Shown here piece after piece: positions 1 to 8,313 of a DNA stretch of 64,000 nt; positions within the stretch are counted from its first letter, which is position 1; the number at the start of each line of letters is the position of its first letter. The position numbers were made by a program, and so were the translations under genes. Below the pieces are notes generated by a model that was not told the DNA's origin, searched no databases, and worked only from the letters and a program-made list of their open reading frames with translations. This stretch comes from SZUA-584 sp964441275 (GTDB lineage Bacteria; Bacillota; Clostridia; Christensenellales; SZUA-584), in the NCBI GenBank assembly GCA_964441275.1, contig CAYTUG010000006.1, positions 28,328 through 92,327 on the forward strand, read 5' to 3'.

Positions 1-365
1 TTTAAAGAGCATAACGAGTTGACTACACCAGGCAACCCAAGCGTGTTGATATCCGGAGGGTTGTATTTTATAAGCCTCATAGCTATAGAAACGCTTTGCC
101 GCTGCATATATGCGTTTACGCGAAACCGATATCTTCCGGGGATAGAGAGCGAGAAGTCGCATTCGCCGTTTTGCTCGAACGCAGACCATTGTGTCTTGTC
201 CATAACCTCTTTTGCTAAATTCCAAGACGTCTCGGGAGTGATTATTTCTTTGTCTATGGATACAAGTCCGTTGCTTACGCGCGCAATGGGGGGCAGGCCT
301 ACGCTTATGTGAAGATCGGATGCGCCGATAGCGGCCGCCTTTTCCATCAGCTCTGTAGTTTTCAT
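1..365 (-). CDS. pilT: Type IV pilus retraction ATPase PilT, N-terminal part (runs off left edge)
   Basis: The reading frame is open to the window edge and gives the first 121 residues of a PilT-type hexameric ATPase, which powers pilus retraction at the inner face of the membrane. Visible landmarks are the N-terminal PAS-like PilT domain with ASDLHISVGLPP near residue 15 and GRYRFRVNAYMQRQ near residue 80, both typical of PilT/PilU. The Walker motifs lie outside the window. The ATG (365-363) overlaps the TGA of the upstream pilB by four bases (ATGA), so the two are translationally coupled in one operon. The family call is firm; PilT versus a PilU-like paralogue cannot be decided from this fragment. 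Confidence 0.88.
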   Translation of the reverse strand, partial: MKTTELMEKAAAIGASDLHISVGLPPIARVSNGLVSIDKEIITPETSWNLAKEVMDKTQWSAFEQNGECDFSLSIPGRYRFRVNAYMQRQSVSIAMRLIKYNPPDINTLGLPGVVNSLCSL

Positions 366-2062
366 TCGTGGTCTCCTTTGTATGTGTACGAAGTGCTGAT
401 AACCTCATGTATGGAAGTTAGTCCTTTATCCAGCAAAGCTATGCAGCCGGTACATAGGTCTTGCATCTTTTGCTGTGAAATAGCGTAATCGCGTATAGCG
501 TCTGGAGTTTTCCCCTGCACAATCATATCGCGCACGGTTCTGTCGATAACGAGTATTTCGTGCACCGCCACTCTGCCTTTATAGCCCGAGTTGTTGCAAT
601 ATGCACAGCCTTCGCCGGCGTACAGCGGCTGTTTGTACCCTGCGGGAAGCCCGGCTGCCGCCAGTTCGAAAGCTTTCGGGGTATAAGGTTTTTTGCAGTT
701 CTGGCAAGTTAGCCTTACCAACCGCTGTGATAATATACCTACGAGAGATGCGGCAAGCATATAAGAGGGTATGCCCATATCGGTAAGCCGGGAAATAGTG
801 CCGGTGGCGTCGTTGGTATGTATTGTTGACATAACAAGGTGGCCTGTAATAGCGGCGCGTATTGCGATTTCAACCGTCTCGTGGTCGCGGATCTCTCCTA
901 TCATTATTATATCCGGGTCCTGCCGAAGTATCGAACGAAGGCCTGAGGCAAATGTTAAGCCGGCCTTAACGTTTACCTGCACCTGATTAATGCCTTCCAT
1001 AGTGTATTCAACCGGATCTTCAACCGTAATTATATTTTTTGATGTGTTGTTGACTTCGCCGAGCATGGTATAAAGAGTGGTGGATTTACCGCTTCCCGTC
1101 GGCCCTGTTATAAGTATTATTCCGTGCGGATTGTTTAGCAAAGAATCAAACTTCTTAAGGTTCTCGGGCGATAAGCCTAATTTGTCTTTCGACATGTAAT
1201 AGTTTTGCTTATCAAGCAATCTCATTACAATTTTTTCTCCGTAAACAGTGGGCATAGATGAAATTCTAACATCGATTTCGTTGCCCGACAGCAATAATTT
1301 ATAGCGGCCGTCCTGCGGGATCCGCTTTTCGGCTATGTCCATATTGCCAATAATTTTAATCCGCGTAATTACGGCGGACTGCGCTTTTTTGGGGATTTCA
1401 AGCATATTGATTAGCTGACCGTCAATCCGCATGCGTACGCGCACGTTATGTTCTTCAGGCTCGACATGAATGTCGCTTGCTTTGGCTTTTACCGCCTGTT
1501 CAAAAATTGAGGTAACAAGCCGCACGATGGGCGCGTTAGAAATGTTTTCGCCTTCCGCATCGTCCGAAAACTCTGCTTGTGTTTCCGAGTGTTCTTCTGA
1601 GAGCTCTTTAATTGCCGTTTCGGCATATTCGTTGCCGTAAACGATGCCGATAGCAGTATCAACTGCGTGTTCCGGAGCGATCATAGGCATAATATCTAAT
1701 CCGGATACCACCCGCGCATCTTCGACGGCAATAAAATCAATGGGGTCTGCCATAGCTAAAAAGAGCCTGTTGCCTTCAATTTTTACGGGCACCATTCTGT
1801 GCTTTCGCGCAAGCGCCACCGGGATATTTTTTGCGAGCACTTTAGAGAACTTAACGGTGTCAAGATTAACAAAAGGTATTCCGAGTTGATATTGCATTAC
1901 TTCCATCAATTGTTGTTCCGTAACAAAACCTTTTGATTTGAGTATTTTGCCCAAACGCAAACCGGATTGTTTTTGTTCCCGCAGGCTTTCATTTAGCTGT
2001 TCATTTGTAATGATGCCAAGATCAATAAGCATTTCACCAAGATATTTATGCTTAATTGCCAA
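362..2062 (-). CDS. pilB: Type IV pilus / type II secretion assembly ATPase PilB (GspE family)
   Basis: This 566-residue cytoplasmic ATPase drives pilin polymerisation. The N-terminus carries an MshEN/GspE-N domain (LGEMLIDLGIITNEQL near residue 8). The core has the Asp box region, Walker A GPTGSGKST near residue 320, Walker B IIMIGEIRD and the His box. A tetracysteine zinc site follows near residues 451 and 485 (CQNC and CAYC), typical of PilB/GspE. Length is normal. The start is a TTG preceded by a GGGGGTG ribosome site. It lies directly upstream of pilT, and the rest of the pilus operon (pilC, pilins) is presumably beyond the left edge. PilB is preferred over GspE because of the pilT partner. 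Confidence 0.93.
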   Translation of the reverse strand: MAIKHKYLGEMLIDLGIITNEQLNESLREQKQSGLRLGKILKSKGFVTEQQLMEVMQYQLGIPFVNLDTVKFSKVLAKNIPVALARKHRMVPVKIEGNRLFLAMADPIDFIAVEDARVVSGLDIMPMIAPEHAVDTAIGIVYGNEYAETAIKELSEEHSETQAEFSDDAEGENISNAPIVRLVTSIFEQAVKAKASDIHVEPEEHNVRVRMRIDGQLINMLEIPKKAQSAVITRIKIIGNMDIAEKRIPQDGRYKLLLSGNEIDVRISSMPTVYGEKIVMRLLDKQNYYMSKDKLGLSPENLKKFDSLLNNPHGIILITGPTGSGKSTTLYTMLGEVNNTSKNIITVEDPVEYTMEGINQVQVNVKAGLTFASGLRSILRQDPDIIMIGEIRDHETVEIAIRAAITGHLVMSTIHTNDATGTISRLTDMGIPSYMLAASLVGILSQRLVRLTCQNCKKPYTPKAFELAAAGLPAGYKQPLYAGEGCAYCNNSGYKGRVAVHEILVIDRTVRDMIVQGKTPDAIRDYAISQQKMQDLCTGCIALLDKGLTSIHEVISTSYTYKGDHE

Positions 2063-2196
2063 GCAGCTTCACCCCCATTGTTTTATTAAGGAATACACTT
2101 CTATTGAATATAAACGATTAATGCCGGTTTAAAACAATGGCGTATGAATTGCAAACGGCGTAAAAATAAACTTTTTCAGATGAACGGTTTTTTTAC

Positions 2197-2225
2197 TTTA
2201 CATAAACAATCGTATTATGTATACT
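2197..2225 (+). promoter_or_regulatory. Sigma-A type promoter for the 2256 lipoprotein gene
   Basis: A -35 box TTTACA (2197-2202) and a -10 box TATACT (2220-2225) are separated by 17 bp, just upstream of a GGGG ribosome site and ATG 2256. Confidence 0.6.
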
Positions 2226-2255
2226 TGAGTACGATATTGCACAAAGGGGTTAAGA

Positions 2256-2756
2256 ATGCTAAGAAGATGCTTTAAACTATCTGCGGTTGTCGCGGCGGCG
2301 GTATTTATAACTATATTGGCGGCGTGCGGGCAATCAACTTTGTCAAGGCCTCAGCCTAAGGTTGACGCCGTTATCGTCGAAGTGACCGGAAGCTGTGGAA
2401 TTGAAGTTGACGAAGACACGATTAAAGTTTCGGGCGAAACGGATATAAAAGCGGGCGCAATAATCCAAGTATCCGTTGTAAGCCAATCCGGAGATATCAT
2501 TGACAGCGAAGTAATAGTAAAAGCCGATGATATAATTTCGTGTAATTTTGCTAAAACACAGACCAAATATGCGGATGTTGAAAGCATTATCGGATATATT
2601 ACTTTTGCGCCTTCACGTTTTGGCAATCAGCCGGAAGAGATATATGATATTTACGGCGAAAATTTTGAAAACATAGAATACAAAAAAGAAAGCGTCGTTT
2701 GGGACAACAAAGGCATGATGGTTCTGTTCGCTTCAGAGCCGTTGAATATTAACTGA
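2256..2756 (+). CDS. Small secreted lipoprotein of unknown function
   Basis: A 166-residue protein with a lipoprotein signal peptide: a basic start (MLRRCFK), a hydrophobic stretch and a lipobox ILAAC ending at Cys 24. The mature part is rich in short beta-like segments (VDAVIVEVTGSCGIEV, IIQVSVVSQSG) and acidic residues, with no catalytic motif I recognise. It is a single-gene unit with its own promoter upstream and a terminator hairpin downstream, convergent with the DUF3810 gene. It is probably anchored on the outer face of the membrane. The function is unknown. Confidence 0.75.
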   Translation: MLRRCFKLSAVVAAAVFITILAACGQSTLSRPQPKVDAVIVEVTGSCGIEVDEDTIKVSGETDIKAGAIIQVSVVSQSGDIIDSEVIVKADDIISCNFAKTQTKYADVESIIGYITFAPSRFGNQPEEIYDIYGENFENIEYKKESVVWDNKGMMVLFASEPLNIN

Positions 2757-2776
2757 CAATGGTTTAAAAACTTACA

Positions 2777-2799
2777 GGCTGCGGGTTCGCGGCCTTTTT
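2777..2799 (+). terminator. Rho-independent terminator after the lipoprotein gene (possibly bidirectional)
   Basis: A 7-bp stem GGCTGCG/CGCGGCC (one G-T pair) with loop GGTT is followed by TTTTT. It sits between two convergent genes, and the minus strand also has a T-rich run a few bases after the stem. Confidence 0.7.
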
Positions 2800-3910
2800 A
2801 TAATTCTCCCTTTCTCCATAACGCAATAAGAAGATCAACAACCCGGCCATAGCTTTGAACGCCGTCATGCTGCATATTAGCTTTAAGAAACGAGTTGTTT
2901 ACTTCTTTTGCGGCTTCGCTTACGCCGCCTTGATAATTGTCCCAAAAAAGCGCCCTGTCAACCAAATCCCGTTCAACAGAACCGGAATAATTTGCGCGCA
3001 GTTCAAAATATAATTCTTTATCCGCATCAAAAAGAGCGCTCATGGCATGGATAAGCGCAAGCAATGTGCCCGAATATTCAACCGACGGTTCCCCGGAAAA
3101 CCTGCTGACATAGAAAGCTAAAAAGTTTGCTTCGTCTTCTCTTGCGAAACCTCGCTGATGCGCCGCTTCGTGCAGACAAGATGCGGCAAACAAAGCCATG
3201 GGCGCGTCAACATTTACGTTCGCTTCGCCGGTGTAAGGGAAATAAACGCCCGATATGTTCGCCCATGAAAGCCCCTCCGAATAGAGCACCGGTTTAACAT
3301 TTCCGAAATTGCCGCCTAAAAACTCAATCTCTGCCGCGCTTGCGGCTTGGTTGTAATAACCGTTTACGCTGTGCATAATTTGAGTTTTTGTTTCGGCGGG
3401 AGAAAAAACGCCACGCGAATTTTGCGGAACAGTTTCCCTTAGCGAATTTGCGCGGGAAATTAAGGCGTCGCATGTGTGATACAGCTCAGAGCAAGCTGCG
3501 GCGGACGAATCAAGGTTTAGTGTTTGGTTTAACGGCAAGCGCGCATAATTAAACCCCCAAAGGGACACGAAAAGCGCATAGAGCAAAGATGCCACGCAAA
3601 GCATAAACCAAATCCGGCGCAGCACAATCCGCCACCACGTGCGCCGTGCCATAATTGCGTGCACTACTATAAAAACCGTATATACTGATGCGGATAATAT
3701 GAAAGCGTACAAAACAAATTCCGCCAGCGAAAATGGTAAAATGCCGACGGCGCTTGAGAGCATACTGTTAAAATGCATAAAGAAGCCGCGGGAATATACG
3801 GATTCAATAAATTGCGGACATAAAAACGATAAGCGAAACAGAACGTAAAAAACAGGCCCGGGTAAAAGCCAGAACAACTTTTTAATTATTTTAGCATTAA
3901 AACAAGCCAT
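2798..3910 (-). CDS. DUF3810-type membrane protein with HExxH motif
   Basis: A polytopic protein of about 370 residues matching the DUF3810 family by layout: three hydrophobic N-terminal segments, then a long extracytoplasmic domain. Near residue 245 it carries CLHEAAHQRGFAREDEAN, an HExxH zinc-peptidase-like signature followed by a downstream acidic residue that could be the third ligand. The biological role of the family is not established. I chose the ATG at 3910-3908, which has GGGG seven bases upstream; an in-frame TTG at 3925 would add five residues. No partner gene is in the same transcript. Confidence 0.8.
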   Translation of the reverse strand: MACFNAKIIKKLFWLLPGPVFYVLFRLSFLCPQFIESVYSRGFFMHFNSMLSSAVGILPFSLAEFVLYAFILSASVYTVFIVVHAIMARRTWWRIVLRRIWFMLCVASLLYALFVSLWGFNYARLPLNQTLNLDSSAAACSELYHTCDALISRANSLRETVPQNSRGVFSPAETKTQIMHSVNGYYNQAASAAEIEFLGGNFGNVKPVLYSEGLSWANISGVYFPYTGEANVNVDAPMALFAASCLHEAAHQRGFAREDEANFLAFYVSRFSGEPSVEYSGTLLALIHAMSALFDADKELYFELRANYSGSVERDLVDRALFWDNYQGGVSEAAKEVNNSFLKANMQHDGVQSYGRVVDLLIALWRKGEL

Positions 3911-4075
3911 AAACGAGAACCCCAATAAGTACTGTTATTGTACACAAGGGCTCTCTTTTTGGTCAAACCTTTTTTCTGCAAAATATAATTTCTTTTCCGC
4001 TTTGCGCGCTAAGGGCGGTTTTTTAGAGTGTGAAAAGGGATTTACCGGCGCAGAGCAGATTAGCGCCGTTGCAGG

Positions 4076-4104
4076 TTGACAGTGCACCGCCGCTATATTA
4101 TAAT
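4076..4104 (+). promoter_or_regulatory. Consensus sigma-A promoter for the valS T-box transcript
   Basis: TTGACA (4076-4081), a 17-bp spacer and TATAAT (4099-4104) match the consensus perfectly. Transcription would start near 4111, at the beginning of the T-box leader. Confidence 0.9.
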
Positions 4105-4110
4105 TTTTAC

Positions 4111-4343
4111 AAATGCGTATAAGAAAAGAGTAGTAGGGTAAAAACCCCGCCGAGAGAGAGGCTTTTTTGGTGTGATGGCCTTGCGGAAGGTTTGCCCGAA
4201 GTCGCTTTTTTAGCACCGTTGGTGAAGGGAATTAGCCGGCGGCGTTTGCCGCGCGTTATGCGGCAGTTTGAGTGCAGATAGTTTTTATCTGAAACAAGGT
4301 GGTACCGCGGATTTCCGTCCTTTAATACAAGGGCGGTTTTTTT
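4111..4343 (+). ncRNA. T-box riboswitch leader (valine) of valS
   Basis: The leader carries the diagnostic T-box sequence AAGGTGGTACCGCGG (4296-4310) that pairs with the tRNA acceptor end, followed by a terminator hairpin CCGTCCTT/AAGGGCGG (4315-4336) and seven T residues. Upstream stem I contains GAA followed by GTC (4201-4203), a valine codon in the place expected for the specifier loop. The gene after it is valS, so uncharged tRNA-Val should favour antitermination and readthrough. The assignment as a T-box is very secure; the exact specifier triplet is inferred from position and from the gene controlled. Confidence 0.93.
4315..4343 (+). terminator. T-box regulated terminator upstream of valS
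   Basis: An 8-bp stem CCGTCCTT/AAGGGCGG (one G-T pair) with loop TAATAC or similar is followed by a run of seven T. This is the attenuator of the leader. Its 5' arm overlaps the region that would pair with the T-box bases in the antiterminator. Confidence 0.85.
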
Positions 4344-4365
4344 GTATAGCAATCGGGAGGAAAAA

Positions 4366-6996
4366 ATGAGTATAAAAGAGTTGAGCAAAGTGTACGAGCC
4401 AAAAGAAGTTGAGCAAAGGCTGTATGATAATTGGCTTAAAAACGGGTACTTTCGTGCACGGATTGATAAAAGCAAAAAGCCTTTTACTATTGTAATGCCG
4501 CCTCCGAATATTACCGGGCAGCTGCATATGGGGCATGCGCTTGACAATATGATTCAGGATGCAATAATTCGTACAAAAAGAATGCAGGGGTTTGTTGCGC
4601 TGTGGCTTCCGGGCACCGATCACGCAAGCATAGCCACCGAAGTAAAAATTGTGGATAAGCTTAAAGAAGAAGGAACGTCAAAAGAACAGTTGGGCCGCGA
4701 AAAGTTTTTGGAACGTGCTTGGGAATGGAAAGAAAAATACGGCGGGCGCATAATTGAACAGCTAAAAAAATTAGGTTCTTCGTGCGACTTTAGCCGCGAA
4801 CGATTTACGATGGATGAAGGCTGCTCGCGTGCGGTAACCGAATTTTTTGTTAGGCTGTACAACAAGGGGCTGATATACAAAGGCGACAGGATTATAAACT
4901 GGTGCCCCGTTTGCAAAACCGCATTATCCGACGCAGAAGTCGAGCACATGGAGCATGATTCGTTTCTTTGGTATTTTAGGTATCCCGAGCAAGAAGGAGG
5001 GGAGGGGATAGTGGTTGCGACAACCCGCCCGGAAACTATGCTTGGGGATACGGCGGTTGCGGTAAACCCGAAAGATAAGCGCTACAGCCGTCTTATCGGG
5101 AAAAAACTTGTGCTGCCAATAATGAACAGAGTGATAACCGTGGTTGCGGATGAATATGTGGACATGCGGTTTGGCACAGGAGCGGTTAAGATTACGCCGG
5201 CGCATGACCCTAACGATTTTGAAGTGGCCGAAAGGCACAACCTGCCCTCAATAAGGGTGATTGACGATAGCGGTTATATTAACCAAAACGGAGGCAAATT
5301 TGAAGGCATATACAAGGACGAAGCAAGAGCACTTATAGTGCAGGAGATGCGGCAGTTGTCTTTGTTAGAAAAAACGCAGAAGCATAAGCACAATGTCGGG
5401 CATTGCTATAGATGCGATACCGTTGTTGAGCCTATTGTATCTAAACAATGGTTTGTATCTATGAAAACTTTGGCGGAGCCCGCCATAAAAGCGGTGCGCA
5501 CGGGCGAGATAAAGTTTGTGCCCAAAAGAAGCGAGACCGTATATTTTAATTGGCTTGAGAACATAAAAGACTGGTGCATTTCACGACAGCTTTGGTGGGG
5601 GCATCGCATACCCGCTTGGTATTGCCAAAGCTGCGGGCAAATGGCGGTGGGCGCACAGCCTCCAAAAAGCTGCGTTTGCGGGGGAAGCGGTTACAAACAG
5701 GACGAAGATGTGCTTGACACATGGTTCTCAAGCGGGCTTTGGCCTTTTTCGACATTAGGATGGCCTGATAAAACGCAGGATCTTGAATATTTTTATCCTA
5801 CCAATGTTTTGGTTACGGGGTACGACATATTGTTCTTTTGGGTTGCCCGTATGATAATGTCGGGCTGCGAATGCATGGGAGAGAAGCCTTTTGAATATGT
5901 GAGCGTACACGGGCTTGTAAGAGACGCGTTGGGGCGGAAGATGAGCAAATCATTGGGCAATGGTATAGACCCGTTGGAAGTGATAGAGCAATATGGCGCG
6001 GACGCGCTTAGGTTTTCTCTTGCGGCGGGCGTGCGCATAGGCGGCGATATGCGTTTTTCGGACGAAAAGGTTTTGAGCGCGCGAAATTTCGCAAATAAGA
6101 TATGGAATGCGGCGCGCTTTGTTTTGTTAAATGCGGGCGGAAATGTGCTGCCGGTTGACGAGGGATTTTTGGATATAGCCGACAAATGGATTTTAACTAA
6201 ACTTTCGGTATTGACTGAAGACATAACTTCTCTAATTGAAAGGTTCGAGCTTGGCTTGGCGGCGCAAAAGCTGCATGATTTTATCTGGAGCGAATACTGC
6301 GACTGGTACATAGAGATGGCAAAACCCCGCCTTTTGGGCAGCGATGAAAAAGATAAACAAACGGCGGTTTCCGTGTTGGTTGAGGTTTTAAAAACCACTC
6401 TTAAATTATTGCACCCTTTTATGCCGTTTATAACGGAAGAAATATACCAAAACCTGCCCGGGACTTTTGGCAGCATTATGGTATCAGATTGGCCCGAGGC
6501 GAAAAACAAATATCCAAAAGCCGAAAAGGCGTTGCATAGCGTTATGGAAATAATACGGGGCATCCGCAACATACGTGCCGAAATGGATGTTCCGCAGAAA
6601 AACCGCCCTGTTATAAAAATATTGGCTGCGGAAAAATATCGGGACGACTATCAAATATGCGAAAAATATATTGAAAGGCTTGCGCTTGCCTCAAACATAG
6701 AGTTTATTGCCGATAAATCGTCGGTGCCGGATAATGCGATTTCGGTAATAGGCGTGGGAGCGGAGGCTTTTATGGCTCTTGATGAACTCATAGATATAGA
6801 AAAAGAGCTTTTAAGGCTTAAACAAGAAACAAACCGCCTTAAAGGAGAAATTGCCCGTGCGGAATCCAAACTCGGCAACAAAGGGTTTACACTAAAAGCG
6901 CCCGAAAGCGTTGTGCGGGTAGAGCGTGAAAAGCTTCAAACTTATCGCGAAATGTTAAGCGCGGTACAAACAAGGCAGGCGGAGCTTATAGGATGA
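4366..6996 (+). CDS. valS: Valyl-tRNA synthetase
   Basis: An 876-residue class I aminoacyl-tRNA synthetase that charges tRNA-Val. It shows the N-terminal PPPNITGQLHMGHA signature with the HIGH-type motif HMGH near residue 54, a large CP1 editing insertion (ATTRPETMLGDTAVAVNP), the KMSKS loop (KMSKSLGNG) near residue 525, an anticodon-binding helical domain and the C-terminal coiled coil typical of ValRS. Length is normal. The ATG at 4366 has a GGGAGG ribosome site. It is controlled by the valine T-box and is followed by folC with an ATGA overlap. Confidence 0.98.
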   Translation: MSIKELSKVYEPKEVEQRLYDNWLKNGYFRARIDKSKKPFTIVMPPPNITGQLHMGHALDNMIQDAIIRTKRMQGFVALWLPGTDHASIATEVKIVDKLKEEGTSKEQLGREKFLERAWEWKEKYGGRIIEQLKKLGSSCDFSRERFTMDEGCSRAVTEFFVRLYNKGLIYKGDRIINWCPVCKTALSDAEVEHMEHDSFLWYFRYPEQEGGEGIVVATTRPETMLGDTAVAVNPKDKRYSRLIGKKLVLPIMNRVITVVADEYVDMRFGTGAVKITPAHDPNDFEVAERHNLPSIRVIDDSGYINQNGGKFEGIYKDEARALIVQEMRQLSLLEKTQKHKHNVGHCYRCDTVVEPIVSKQWFVSMKTLAEPAIKAVRTGEIKFVPKRSETVYFNWLENIKDWCISRQLWWGHRIPAWYCQSCGQMAVGAQPPKSCVCGGSGYKQDEDVLDTWFSSGLWPFSTLGWPDKTQDLEYFYPTNVLVTGYDILFFWVARMIMSGCECMGEKPFEYVSVHGLVRDALGRKMSKSLGNGIDPLEVIEQYGADALRFSLAAGVRIGGDMRFSDEKVLSARNFANKIWNAARFVLLNAGGNVLPVDEGFLDIADKWILTKLSVLTEDITSLIERFELGLAAQKLHDFIWSEYCDWYIEMAKPRLLGSDEKDKQTAVSVLVEVLKTTLKLLHPFMPFITEEIYQNLPGTFGSIMVSDWPEAKNKYPKAEKALHSVMEIIRGIRNIRAEMDVPQKNRPVIKILAAEKYRDDYQICEKYIERLALASNIEFIADKSSVPDNAISVIGVGAEAFMALDELIDIEKELLRLKQETNRLKGEIARAESKLGNKGFTLKAPESVVRVEREKLQTYREMLSAVQTRQAELIG

Positions 6997-8114
6997 AATA
7001 CGTGCACATAGCGGGTACTAACGGCAAGGGTTCGGTTGCCGAGTACATTAACCGCATATTAATTGCGGCAGGCAAAAAGTGCGGGTGTTTCACATCGCCG
7101 CATATTGTTTCGCGTGCGGAGCGAATAAAAATTGGCGGGCAAAATATTGACGAGCACATTTTTGACGAGCTGATTGAATATGTAAAGCAAAAGGGATTGG
7201 CTTTAAACGATACGCTTTTTGCGGCTCAAACAGCCGCGGCGCTTGTTTGGTTTGAGCGCCAAGAAGTGGAATATGCGGTATTAGAAACGGGAGTTGGAGG
7301 ACGGCTTGACCCTACCAATTGTATAAAGCCCAAAATAAGCGTAATAACTCCCATAAGTTTAGACCATGTTAATATGTTGGGCAGCACGCTTTCCAAGATT
7401 GCGCATGAAAAGAGCGGAATAATTAAAGCGAATGTTCCGGTTGTAAGCGCAGTGCAGCCGCCGGACGTTATGAGCGTTATCAGGCAGCATTGCGCAAAAA
7501 ACGGCGCGCAGTTATTGCAGGTTCCGCCTGTTCGGGTTCTGTCGCGTTCCGTGGACGCCCAAACATTTGAAATGGACGGGGGCATTTACACAATAAGCGC
7601 AATGGGAGAGCATCAGGCGCAAAATGCCGCAATTGCGGTCTGCGCCGCACAGCGGCTCGGGATAACCGGCGATGCAATCTTAAGGGGGCTTGCGCAAACA
7701 AGACTAAGATGCCGTATGCAGCTATTTTCGGGCAAACCTGACATGCTTATAGATGGGGCGCATAACGTTGCGGCAACAGATGCGCTTATAAAGGTTTTGG
7801 ACACCCATTTTATAAACAGGCGCAAAATACTGCTTTTTGCATGCATGGCCGATAAAGACTACGCTTCAATGATAAAAAAATTGTCGCCCGAATTTTTTAG
7901 CGTTTTCACAACAAAGGTTGCCGGCGATAGGGGAATGGACGCAGAGCGGCTGTCAAATCTTTTCCGTTGCAATGCTATAGCGGAAAACAACCCCGTTAAC
8001 GCATTTTATGCGGCAAGAGAGAAGGCTTTAAACTTCGGCGCTTTGCTGGTGGTCGCGGGCTCATTCTATCTTGCGGGAATAGTTGAGCCTATAATAATGC
8101 GAAATCATAAATGA
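6993..8114 (+). CDS. folC: Folylpolyglutamate synthase / dihydrofolate synthase, short N-terminus
   Basis: A 373-residue Mur-ligase-family enzyme that adds glutamate to folates using ATP. The protein starts almost directly at the P-loop: GTNGKGS is residues 8-14, whereas family members usually carry about 40 residues before it. The central domain (ETGVGGRLDPTN, ITPISLDHVNMLG, HEKSGIIK) and the C-terminal ligase domain (DGAHNVAA, a late GSFYLAG) are present. The ATG overlaps the valS TGA by four bases, so the start is fixed by translational coupling. The missing N-terminal helices look natural rather than a sequencing loss, because the overlap leaves no room for an extension in frame. Confidence 0.93.
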   Translation: MKYVHIAGTNGKGSVAEYINRILIAAGKKCGCFTSPHIVSRAERIKIGGQNIDEHIFDELIEYVKQKGLALNDTLFAAQTAAALVWFERQEVEYAVLETGVGGRLDPTNCIKPKISVITPISLDHVNMLGSTLSKIAHEKSGIIKANVPVVSAVQPPDVMSVIRQHCAKNGAQLLQVPPVRVLSRSVDAQTFEMDGGIYTISAMGEHQAQNAAIAVCAAQRLGITGDAILRGLAQTRLRCRMQLFSGKPDMLIDGAHNVAATDALIKVLDTHFINRRKILLFACMADKDYASMIKKLSPEFFSVFTTKVAGDRGMDAERLSNLFRCNAIAENNPVNAFYAAREKALNFGALLVVAGSFYLAGIVEPIIMRNHK

Positions 8115-8185
8115 GCAAATTTAACAGCACAAAACGAAAATATGTTCGCCCGAAATTATGTTTGTGTTTTTATATTATTTTATGC

Positions 8186-8191
8186 TATAAT
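8186..8191 (+). promoter_or_regulatory. Extended -10 promoter upstream of uvrB
   Basis: TGCTATAAT (8183-8191) is a perfect extended -10. A poor -35 candidate TTGTGT lies at 8162-8167. Transcription would start near 8198, only a few bases before the hairpin at 8201. Confidence 0.45.
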
Positions 8192-8200
8192 TGTCGCCAG

Positions 8201-8238
8201 ACCGCGGGGGCGGCACCTTGTGTCGGTTGCGGTTTTTT
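8201..8238 (+). terminator. Terminator hairpin between folC and uvrB
   Basis: An outer stem ACCGC/GCGGT (8201-8205, 8229-8233) and an inner stem CGGCAC/GTGTCG (8211-8216, 8220-8225) are followed by TTTTTT. It could end the valS-folC transcript, or act as an attenuator for a transcript starting at the extended -10 just upstream. Confidence 0.65.
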
Positions 8239-8313
8239 ATGCTGTTAAAGTTGGCGGCAGCTTTAAAACTGTGTTAAAAAATTTTACCTTGCAGCACAAA
8301 GAGGTTTCTTGAT

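Noticed and set aside
19..312. 97-residue plus-strand frame at the left edge
   Set aside because: It lies fully antisense to the clear pilT fragment and resembles no family.
3935..4623. Several overlapping minus-strand frames (93-146 residues) upstream of and into valS
   Set aside because: They cover the valS promoter, T-box and start; their composition is what antisense reading of these elements would give.
5793..6572. 259-residue minus-strand frame inside valS
   Set aside because: Antisense shadow of a strongly conserved synthetase gene; no ribosome site or family match.
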